A DNA stretch of 41,709 bases from SLFT01 sp964493075 (GTDB lineage: Bacteria; Hydrogenedentota; Hydrogenedentia; Hydrogenedentales; CAITNO01): assembly GCA_964493075.1 (NCBI GenBank), contig CAZBNU010000007.1:1-41709 (forward strand), read 5' to 3'. The position numbers and the translations under genes are program-made. The notes beneath the pieces were generated by a model, which was not told the origin of the DNA, did not search any database, and was given only the letters and a program-made list of their open reading frames with translations. Of this stretch, positions 16,631 to 23,699 are shown one piece after another (within the stretch, counting starts at the first letter, position 1; the number at the start of each line of letters is the position of its first letter).

Positions 16631-17935
16631 ATGCGTATCTTTATTGTTTTCCTCAGCCTTTGCGTTATCGTTTCAACGACACTCCCAGCCACAGCAGCAC
16701 AAGCCCTATCTCAATCAAAGGACAGTTCACTTGCAAACGCTTCGGCAATCACACCTAACGATTTCACGGGTTCGGACAGTGAACGCATCAACGAAGCGAT
16801 CAAGGCAGCCGTTGCAGAAGCAAAGCGCGTCGTCATCCCCAAAATCAACAAGACGGAGAAAGGGGATAAAAATCTATGGCTTCTGGATTCCGCAATACTG
16901 CTTCAGAGTAATACCTGCCTCGAACTGGACAACTGCCACTTAAAACTATCGGACACCTGCCGCGACAACTTCATGCGCAGCGGCAACTGCGGCGTTGGCA
17001 TTGTCGACATTGCCCCCATGTCCAATATTCATATCCGGGGCATCGGCAATGTCGTGCTGGAGGGCGCCGACCATCCCCGTGCCACAGGGGACAGCGCAAA
17101 AGAACTGGGGAAGCGCAGTTATGGCACTGATGCGTCGAAACCGGATGAAAGTCCCACAGGCGATTGGCGGAACATCGGTATCCTGATGGCATTTGTGAAT
17201 CATTTCAGCATCGAAAACCTGCATATCAAGGACTCTCACTGTTGGGCAATCTCCCTGGAACGGTGTGCGTTCGGAACGCTTCGTAACATTGATTTTGCGT
17301 CAAGTGGACACAAAATGATTGATGGTGTTTCGGAGACCATTCTGAATCAGGACGGCATAGACTTGCGTCAGGGATGTCATGATATTACCATTGAAAACAT
17401 TACTGGCTACACGGGCGACGACCTTGTTGCATTAACCAATATCATGGGCAACGAAACCGCTGGCACCACAGAATCCACTATGGTCAGTGGTGCGCACAAC
17501 CGGGGCGATGGTCTGGACGATATACGTCACATCATCATTCGCAATATCCGTGGCCACTGCGCTGGCGGCCATCATATTGTCCGATTTCTGAATGCTGGCG
17601 GCCTGCAAATCCATGACGTGCTTCTGGACGGACTGATAGACACCTCCGGTACGGGAAAACGATGTCGCGCCGCCATAAAGATCGGGGACAGCAACCCGGT
17701 ATGGGGCGGCGTCACGCCTTTGGGAGATACCTACAGAATCATCCTCAACAACATCATCAGCCGCGCCCAACATACCATCCTCATAGCGGGCTCCCTCTCC
17801 GATGCAGTGATTACCAATATCATCAAATATGAAGCACCGGGAGAACCCATCACCTACGAGTCGGGCGTGGAGAACACGCGGAATCTCGGAATTTCAAACG
17901 TCAACACGACATCCCCTGCCGAACAGCATCAATAA
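16631..17935 (+). CDS. Secreted right-handed beta-helix protein, GH28-like
   Basis: A 434-residue exported protein (signal peptide to about residue 23). The body is a parallel beta-helix in the style of pectinases. NQDGID at 239-244 followed by GDD at 262-264 mirrors the NTDG...DD catalytic Asp signature of GH28 polygalacturonases, and GGHHIVR recalls the GHG element. Repeated strand-turn units such as FSIENLHIKDS, ITIENITGYTG and IIIRNIRGHCAG fit helix coils. It probably acts on a polyuronide or other glycan outside the cytoplasm. TTGGAG lies 9 bases before the ATG. It is divergent from the ceramidase-like gene, and its stop overlaps the convergent DUF456 gene by 7 bases. Confidence 0.75.
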   Translation: MRIFIVFLSLCVIVSTTLPATAAQALSQSKDSSLANASAITPNDFTGSDSERINEAIKAAVAEAKRVVIPKINKTEKGDKNLWLLDSAILLQSNTCLELDNCHLKLSDTCRDNFMRSGNCGVGIVDIAPMSNIHIRGIGNVVLEGADHPRATGDSAKELGKRSYGTDASKPDESPTGDWRNIGILMAFVNHFSIENLHIKDSHCWAISLERCAFGTLRNIDFASSGHKMIDGVSETILNQDGIDLRQGCHDITIENITGYTGDDLVALTNIMGNETAGTTESTMVSGAHNRGDGLDDIRHIIIRNIRGHCAGGHHIVRFLNAGGLQIHDVLLDGLIDTSGTGKRCRAAIKIGDSNPVWGGVTPLGDTYRIILNNIISRAQHTILIAGSLSDAVITNIIKYEAPGEPITYESGVENTRNLGISNVNTTSPAEQHQ

Positions 17936-18441
17936 GCCAGTAACGCCACCAGCAGCATGGCAAAACCGACGGTAAGTTTTGCAACCACACCGCCAACACG
18001 ACCCAAGGCAGCGCCAACGCCGGTACGAAAGGAATCTTCGGCGCTCTTTCCCGACACCCCGAATTCATAGAGCAGCGCCCCGGCAAATGCGCCAACAATA
18101 GCGCCAGCCAGCGTGCCTACCAGGGGAAACCAGGGCGTACCCACGATAGCGCCGACAATACATCCCGCCAGAGAGGCGATTGCCGCGCCGCGTCCACCCC
18201 CGTATCTTGCTGCGCCATAACTAGCGGCAAGCAATTCGAGCAGTTCGCCAAGGGATGCAAGCGCCAGCAACAAGAGCATGACCCACCAGGAAAAATGCTG
18301 GAAGCCCGTGACGGCCCAGACGGCGGCAATGCTGCCGAGAATCACCCAGTTTCCGAACAAGCCAATGAGGTTTAATGCCAATCCTATAAGTATCGCGATG
18401 GCAAAGAGCGTCCATCCGGCTATGGTCAATGCAAGTGTCAT
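17929..18441 (-). CDS. DUF456 family membrane protein
   Basis: A 170-residue integral membrane protein. It has four to five hydrophobic segments and Gly-rich stretches characteristic of DUF456, for example GLFGNWVILGS near the N-terminus and the repeated GAIVGTPWFPLVG and GAIVGAFAGALLYE. No catalytic residues are evident and the role of the family is unknown. The ATG at 18441, with GGAG 7 bases upstream, is preferred over an earlier in-frame ATG at 18486 that lies inside a repeat. The gene converges on the beta-helix gene with overlapping stops, leaving no room for a terminator. Confidence 0.8.
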   Translation of the reverse strand: MTLALTIAGWTLFAIAILIGLALNLIGLFGNWVILGSIAAVWAVTGFQHFSWWVMLLLLALASLGELLELLAASYGAARYGGGRGAAIASLAGCIVGAIVGTPWFPLVGTLAGAIVGAFAGALLYEFGVSGKSAEDSFRTGVGAALGRVGGVVAKLTVGFAMLLVALLAY

Positions 18442-18464
18442 GGTTGTCTCCACATATCGCACAA

Positions 18465-18481
18465 GCAGGCTGGAAGCCTGC
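18465..18481. repeat. Small palindrome GCAGGCT-GGA-AGCCTGC
   Basis: A perfect 7-base-pair inverted repeat with a 3-base loop. It is intergenic, upstream of the DUF456 start, and the first of several palindromes packed into 18442-18900. It resembles the paired hairpins at 27351-27395. Confidence 0.6.
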
Positions 18482-18540
18482 ACCACAAAAAAACTTCTCT
18501 AACCGGACTCTTCCCGCACCCCCGAACAACATCAGCAGCA

Positions 18541-18665
18541 CCGTCATTGCGAGGCACGAAGCAATCTCGTTAACCGACAGGCCCTCGCATAACATCAGAT
18601 TGTTTCGTGCCTCGCAATGACGGACGCGGTTGCAATGGCGGGGGTGAGATTGCTTCGTGCCTGCC
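18541..18665. repeat. Palindromic intergenic repeat element (ATTGCGAGG family), copy 1
   Basis: The left arm 18541-18566 (starting CCGTCATTGCGAGG) pairs with 18598-18623 with one mismatch in 26 bases. A third partial arm (GAGATTGCTTCGTGCCTGCC) follows at 18646-18665. The same element recurs at 41536-41618. Sequences of this type (ATTGCGAGG...GAAGCAATCTC) are known as dispersed intergenic repeats in many bacteria. No coding capacity. Confidence 0.85.
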
Positions 18666-18723
18666 AAGAAAGCGTATCATAACCGCTACAAAATAGGACG
18701 CATAAAAATCACGCTCTTTTGAC

Positions 18724-18807
18724 GATTTCGATTTGGATAGCGATTTCGATTTCGACTTGTTGCAGAAGTCTATGTCCAAATCCAAATCGAAATCCAAATC
18801 CAAATCT
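18724..18807. repeat. Hexamer repeat arranged as an inverted pair
   Basis: The left block (18724-18757) is built of GATTTC/GATTTG-like hexamers; the right block (18775-18807) is built of the complementary CAAATC/GAAATC hexamers. Transcribed, the two blocks could pair into a long imperfect hairpin. Translation in one minus-strand frame gives low-complexity DLDFDLD and KSKSKS runs, but there is no sign of a gene. Confidence 0.75.
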
Positions 18808-18831
18808 TTTCGCATTACCTTTCTTTTGCCA

Positions 18832-18867
18832 ATCGCCGCCAACGGCGATCAAGGCTCGCAATGACGG
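18832..18867. repeat. Short hairpin plus half copy of the ATTGCGAGG element
   Basis: ATCGCCG (18832-18838) and CGGCGAT (18843-18849) form a 7-pair stem. Next to it, GCTCGCAATGACGG (18854-18867) matches the outer end of the palindromic element at 18541. Together with the preceding entries this accounts for most of the 578-base gap 18442-19019; no gene is visible there. Confidence 0.55.
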
Positions 18868-18910
18868 TGACGGTAACCCTCGTGTTAATTTAACTTCTTG
18901 TTTTTTTTTA

Positions 18911-18939
18911 TTGCGGTTCCGATCCGACAAAGTTATATA
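18911..18939 (+). promoter_or_regulatory. Possible upstream promoter of the DUF3754 gene
   Basis: TTGCGG (18911-18916) and TATATA (18934-18939) lie 17 bases apart. Transcription from here would give a leader of about 75 bases for the gene at 19020. Confidence 0.4.
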
Positions 18940-18988
18940 CTGCGGGGACATTATACAGTACAAGGTGATCGGTATTCTCTGATACTTT

Positions 18989-19017
18989 TTTACTGGTTCC
19001 CCTCAACCCTGTATAAT
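18989..19017 (+). promoter_or_regulatory. Start-proximal promoter of the DUF3754 gene
   Basis: A consensus TATAAT (19012-19017) has TTTACT (18989-18994) 17 bases upstream. The predicted start of transcription, near 19024, falls at or after the first ATG (19020) and close to the second in-frame ATG (19026), which would make a leaderless message. Confidence 0.5.
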
Positions 19018-19019
19018 CT

Positions 19020-20264
19020 ATGCCTATGGACCAAGCAACAAATGACAAACGGTTTCGGTTTATCCCGTTCCGCAAGCATGATATTCTGGAGATGTGCCTT
19101 CAGGAAGGATCTCTGGCCGGACAGGAAGAGGATTTCCGCATGCTGTACCGCATGTTGGACAACACCTTTCATTTCGAGTTTCACCAGACGCTCGAGTCCC
19201 TAAAAGACAGTTATGCCCCCATAGACCCAGATGCCGCCACAAAGTGTTACGAGCCACCGAACAAGTCCCGACAGAAAGCAGATTTTTTCGAACTGCTGCA
19301 ATATCTCCTCGAAAAGGGCAATTACGAACGTGTCACAAAAGAGGAACTCGACCTGGCCTTGCAGGAATCGGCGTTGTTCAATATCCGGCTGCGGGTGGAC
19401 CTGAACGACTATTCCGAAGTACTGCTCTTCTACCGCGGCGTGTCCACCCGAGAGGAACGTGCCCCTTACTGTATGGGGCTGCTGTCGAAAACCATTTCGT
19501 TTATCAATTACGACCGAGTGGTCATGTATATCCGCTTCAAGGACGATTACGCGCCATCACATGCTGCCCTGCCCTCGTGCCGTTCCGGCGCCACACTCCT
19601 CAAACTGTTCCAGAATGTGCCCAAATCCGACATTGAAATGCTGTTCCCCAATACCCGTGTCAGTATGCGACTCATTGACAAGTTGCTCATCGGCGTTCCG
19701 GCTGTCATCAGTGGCGGGATAGTGCTCACCACCAAACTGGGTACTTCGCTGGTACTGCTCGGCTCGCTTGTGGGCTTCTGGATCGGACTCCACAGTGAAC
19801 CGGTAGAACTGAACAATACTACCCTTGCTGCTCTGGGCGCCGGGATTATTGCCCTTGGCGGCTACCTCTGGAAGCAGTTCAGCAATTTCAAGAATCGGAA
19901 ACTCCGCTTCATGCAGGCGTTGACCCAGAACCTTTATTTCAAGAATCTGGACAACAATGCGGGCGTCTTTTATCGCATTGCCAACGATGCCGAGGAAGAG
20001 GAATGCAAGGAAGCGTTGCTGGCGTATTACTTCCTGCTTACAAGCGACCACCCCATGAAACGACCGCCCCTTGACAACAAAATTGAGCAATGGCTGGAAA
20101 CCCACTGGGACACGCCAGTAGATTTTGAAATTGATGATGCCTTGCAAAAACTAACGCGACTGGGAATTGTAACCGAAAAGGACGGCTGCTTTTCTGCCCT
20201 TCCCATTAAGGAGGCGCTCAAAAAACTGGACATGCGTTGGGACGCTTTTTTCACTTTTGAGTAA
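19020..20264 (+). CDS. DUF3754 (TMEM143-like) family protein
   Basis: A 414-residue protein matching the DUF3754 family, which includes TMEM143-type proteins. Typical segments are RFIPFRKHDILEMCL near the start, the central LFQNVPKSDIEMLFP (196-210), then two hydrophobic stretches at about 224-257 and 266-284, followed by a soluble C-terminal winged-helix-like part. It is probably a membrane-associated protein with both ends in the cytoplasm. No enzymatic motif is visible and the family function is unknown. No Shine-Dalgarno precedes the ATG, and a consensus -10 sits only 3 bases before it, so a leaderless start at 19020 or 19026 is possible. It lies upstream of hemN on the same strand. Confidence 0.85.
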   Translation: MPMDQATNDKRFRFIPFRKHDILEMCLQEGSLAGQEEDFRMLYRMLDNTFHFEFHQTLESLKDSYAPIDPDAATKCYEPPNKSRQKADFFELLQYLLEKGNYERVTKEELDLALQESALFNIRLRVDLNDYSEVLLFYRGVSTREERAPYCMGLLSKTISFINYDRVVMYIRFKDDYAPSHAALPSCRSGATLLKLFQNVPKSDIEMLFPNTRVSMRLIDKLLIGVPAVISGGIVLTTKLGTSLVLLGSLVGFWIGLHSEPVELNNTTLAALGAGIIALGGYLWKQFSNFKNRKLRFMQALTQNLYFKNLDNNAGVFYRIANDAEEEECKEALLAYYFLLTSDHPMKRPPLDNKIEQWLETHWDTPVDFEIDDALQKLTRLGIVTEKDGCFSALPIKEALKKLDMRWDAFFTFE

Positions 20265-20336
20265 CACCATTATCCCAAAAAGGATTCGCATGGACGCCTT
20301 TTATCTCCATGTTCGCACCATACGGTTGGAATCGTT

Positions 20337-20342
20337 TATAAT
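20337..20342 (+). promoter_or_regulatory. Possible -10 box for hemN
   Basis: A consensus TATAAT occurs 30 bases before the hemN ATG within the 107-base gap after the DUF3754 gene. No good -35 is found at standard spacing, so this is tentative. Confidence 0.3.
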
Positions 20343-20371
20343 CCCAATCATAAGTTTGTTGACAAGAATAA

Positions 20372-21915
20372 ATGAAAGCCTCACACATGACGGATATTCC
20401 GATTACAGCAACGCTGTTGGAAAAATACGACCGGCCTGGGCCGCGATACACCAGTTATCCCACGGTGCCGGAATGGCGAGGTGAATTCAATGCCAACGCT
20501 TACCGGGACGCCCTTGTTGCTGCTGCGCAACAAGACGATACGCCCATGTCCATCTACGTGCATATTCCCTTTTGTAAAAGCCGTTGCGCCTACTGCGGCT
20601 GTAATGTCGCAGTCAATGCAGAACCGCAAATTGACCGCTACCTGGAATGCCTCCAACAGGAACTCCGGCAGGTTGCAACGCTGTTGGGCTCTCGAAAACA
20701 TCTAACCCAGTGCCATTGGGGCGGCGGCACCCCCACCACGCTCAATGAAAGCCAGATGCATCTGCTTAGGGATGCCATTGCCTCCTCCTTTCACATTCAA
20801 CCGAACGCTGAAATTGCCATTGAAACGAATCCGACCTCGGTGACAGAGGAGCAATTGCGCTGTCTTGCCGCAATCGGTTTCAACCGCATCAGTTTTGGCG
20901 TACAGGACTTGGATCCAGCGGTGCAGCAGGCCATCTGCCGCAACCAAACAGCAGCGCAGACGCGCCGCGCCATAGACCTGTGCCGTGAACTCGGCTTCCG
21001 GGGCATCAACATTGACCTCATCTATGGGCTTCCCCTGCAGCAGGAACAGGGCTGGACGCGCACCATCGGACAGATTATTGACATGCGTCCCGACCGCATT
21101 GCCATTTACAGTTACGCCCATCTGCCTGCCCGGTTTCCGCACCAGAAGCCTCTGGATGCGCTGCCGCGACCCGATGCACCCCATAAATACGCACTCTTCG
21201 CCCTGGCACGGCAGCGTCTGCTGGAGGCAGGCTATCTTGCCATCGGCATGGACCATTTCGCATTGCCAGAAGATGAATTGGCTCACGCGCTGGGACAAGG
21301 CACACTTAACCGTAATTTCATGGGCTACACCGTACAGCAGGCACCGGATCAGATCGGTTTCGGCGCGTCCGCCATCAGCGAAGTGGCAGACTGCTATGCC
21401 CAGAACCTGAAGGAAGTGGAGCATTGGTGCAGTACAGTGGAATCGGGAAACCTNNNNNNNNNNNNNNNNNNNNNNNNNNNNNNNNNNNNNNNNNNNNNNN
21501 NNNNNNNNNNNNNNNNNNNNNNNNNNNNNNNNNNNNNNNNNNNNNNNNNNNNNCCCAGAACCTGAAGGAAGTGGAGCATTGGTGCAGTACAGTGGAATCG
21601 GGAAACCTGCCTGTGGAACGGGGCATGCGCCTGTCGAAGGACGACCTTATCCGCCGCTGGGTAATCCGGAAACTCATGTGTACGTTCAGTGTGGATAAGC
21701 AGGCGTTCCAAGAAAAATTCAGCGTAGACTTTGACTCCTTTTTTGCAGCGGAAAGTGAACCGATGAAATACTATGCCGGTGAAGGCATGTTAACCAATGA
21801 CACGAACAGCGTGAACATAACACCACTGGGTGCTGTGTTTATACGAAACATCTGCATGGTGTTCGACGCTTACCTGAAACAGCAAAAGCAGGAACTTTTT
21901 TCCCGCACAATATGA
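20372..21915 (+). CDS. hemN: Oxygen-independent coproporphyrinogen III oxidase; contains an assembly gap
   Basis: A radical SAM enzyme that decarboxylates coproporphyrinogen III to protoporphyrinogen IX without oxygen, a heme synthesis step. The N-terminus RPGPRYTSYPT and the cluster motif CKSRCAYCGC (Cys68, Cys72, Cys75, with Cys77) are those of true HemN rather than HemW. The Ns at 21454-21553 are flanked by an identical 55-base duplication. Removing 155 bases restores one frame of about 462 residues, the usual HemN length, ending in a normal HemN C-terminal domain (ITPLGAVFIRNICMVFD). The second ATG (20387) is an alternative start. It begins an operon with a lipoprotein and the cytochrome c genes, and suits an anaerobic or facultative lifestyle. 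Confidence 0.93.
21399..21608. other. Assembly gap (100 N) flanked by an identical 55-base duplication
   Basis: The Ns fill 21454-21553. The 55 bases 21399-21453 are repeated exactly at 21554-21608. This is the same artefact as at 1831-2040: an unmerged contig overlap, not a biological duplication. Confidence 0.95.
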
Positions 21916-21945
21916 TGTTGGCAAAAACGAAAGAAAGTAATACCC

Positions 21946-22560
21946 ATGAAAAAAACTACGCTTATCCTATTGCTCCTCTCTATCCTCTGGGGATGCGGCG
22001 GCGAAAAAGAAAAGGAAATCACCGAAGTACGCAGCGTTGATCCCGCGCCTGAAAGTGCTGTTGAAACGCCATCCGTTCCCAAACCCATAGCGCCTTCCAA
22101 TGACACCAAATCAACCGGGCGTTTTCAGTGGGAACTTCCAGACGGCTGGACGGCGCAACCGCCCACGCCCATGCGCGCAGCAAACTTCGCCCTTGCCGCC
22201 TCGCCTGATTCGGAATGCTACATTAGTGTGCTGGCAGGCACCGGCGGCGGCGTAGAGGCAAATATCAACCGCTGGCAGCAACAGATGGCACAGCCCGCCC
22301 TGTCCCCGGAAGAAATCGCGGCCTTGCCCGTGCTGTCAATGCTGGGGCAATCAGGCACCTATGTTGAAATTACAGGCAGGTTCCGGAACATGAGAGGCGA
22401 AGCCCAGTCGGACTATATGATGCTTGGCGTGGTCTGTCCTCTGGGCAACGAAACGGTCTTCGTTAAAATGACCGGCCCTGCCGCTGTTATCCAGGAAGAA
22501 AAGGAAAATTTCAAGGCGCTCTGTTCTTCCCTGCAACAGGAAAGTAACTCCGCACCATGA
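21946..22560 (+). CDS. Lipoprotein of unknown function in the cytochrome c operon
   Basis: A 204-residue lipoprotein: signal sequence MKKTTLILLLLSILWGCGG with the lipid-modified Cys at residue 17. A Pro/Glu-rich linker (about 20-55) leads to a globular domain starting WELPDGWTAQPP. The family is not recognised by name. Its stop overlaps the ResB start by 4 bases (ATGA), and it follows hemN by 30 bases, so it is embedded in a heme and cytochrome c maturation operon. A role in apocytochrome or heme handling at the outer face is possible but has no direct support. Confidence 0.75.
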   Translation: MKKTTLILLLLSILWGCGGEKEKEITEVRSVDPAPESAVETPSVPKPIAPSNDTKSTGRFQWELPDGWTAQPPTPMRAANFALAASPDSECYISVLAGTGGGVEANINRWQQQMAQPALSPEEIAALPVLSMLGQSGTYVEITGRFRNMRGEAQSDYMMLGVVCPLGNETVFVKMTGPAAVIQEEKENFKALCSSLQQESNSAP

Positions 22561-23699
22561 TCGTATTAAAAAAAATAAGTGCCTTCCTTGCGTCCTATAA
22601 ATTGTCGTGTGTACTCTTCCTGTTGCTGCTGGTACTCACCTACCTGGGCACACTGTACCAGGTAGAACACGGCCTCTACCAGAGCCAGCAGAAATACTTC
22701 AGTTCAATCTTCCTGGTACACTGGCTTTACGGTGTTTTCCCCGTCCCCCTGCCCGGCGGTTATCTACTGATGATAGCTACCTTTATCAATATGTTCTGGG
22801 GCGCTGTTACCCGCTTTCGATTCCAGTGGGCAAAGGTCGGATTCATGCTGATGCACGCAGGAATCCTCCTGATGCTGGCAGGCGCATTTATTTCCTATGT
22901 CTACACCACAGAAGGACGCATGGTGCTCTTTGAGGGCGAAGCATCCCATGAAATTGAGAATCTCTACAGATGGGAAATCGGCATGCGTGCCCTCTCGGAC
23001 GAGGGCGCTCTTTTGGAACATATCATACACCATGATGACTTCATTGGCCTTACCGGTGGCCAATCGCGCCGCTTCACTTTTCCGGGGTTACCCATTGCTC
23101 TCGAACTGCGCAATTTCATGCCTAACGCCGCCCCGTTGCAGAGTGCTGGCAATCTCACGGGAGAATTGATGGCACGTCCACTGGAAAAAGAATATATACA
23201 GAATCTGGCGGGCATAGAGGTAACGCTGATTGAAACGGCGAATGATGTCAAACATATTGGCAGTGCATGGGCGGGAAATCCGCAGCCTGCACGAATCAAT
23301 GCTGTCGGCAAGGAATGGGAAATTATCCTGCGGCACGAACGAATTCAACTCCCTTTCACCATTCATCTTGATAAGTTTGTGCGCAAGACCCATCCCGGCA
23401 CCAGCACGCCCAGTGAATTCAGCAGCGAAATCACCAAGATAGAGGACGGGATCAGCCAGCAATTCAAGATAACGCTCAATGAACCGTTCAGACACGGTGA
23501 TTTTACCTTTTACCAATCTTCCTGGGGACAGCAGGGCGAAGGCATGGATAGCCGCGTCTATACAGTGCTTTCCGCCATGAAGAACCCGGCGGACCAGGTG
23601 CCCCTGTACGCCTGTATCATCACAACCCTTGGCCTGATGCTGCATTACGCAAGAAAACTTGCCTTGTATCTCAAAAAGGAAAGGGCGCAAAAATCATGA
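22557..23699 (+). CDS. resB: ResB-family cytochrome c biogenesis protein (System II)
   Basis: A 380-residue membrane protein of the ResB/CcsB family, the partner of CcsA in System II cytochrome c synthesis. Transmembrane segments lie at about 12-32, 65-88, 95-117 and 352-372, with a large extracytoplasmic domain between the third and fourth. That region includes FVRKTHPGTSTPSEFSSEI and a final FTFYQSSWGQQG, both typical of ResB. It is shorter than many ResB proteins (450 or more residues). Four-base overlaps with both the upstream lipoprotein and the downstream ccsA gene show a tightly coupled operon. Confidence 0.88.
   Translation: MIVLKKISAFLASYKLSCVLFLLLLVLTYLGTLYQVEHGLYQSQQKYFSSIFLVHWLYGVFPVPLPGGYLLMIATFINMFWGAVTRFRFQWAKVGFMLMHAGILLMLAGAFISYVYTTEGRMVLFEGEASHEIENLYRWEIGMRALSDEGALLEHIIHHDDFIGLTGGQSRRFTFPGLPIALELRNFMPNAAPLQSAGNLTGELMARPLEKEYIQNLAGIEVTLIETANDVKHIGSAWAGNPQPARINAVGKEWEIILRHERIQLPFTIHLDKFVRKTHPGTSTPSEFSSEITKIEDGISQQFKITLNEPFRHGDFTFYQSSWGQQGEGMDSRVYTVLSAMKNPADQVPLYACIITTLGLMLHYARKLALYLKKERAQKS

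Noticed and set aside
18570..18842. Small leftward frame with DLDFDLD and KSKSKS runs
   Set aside because: It is the translation of the hexamer repeat and of the palindromic element; it has no ribosome site or family similarity.
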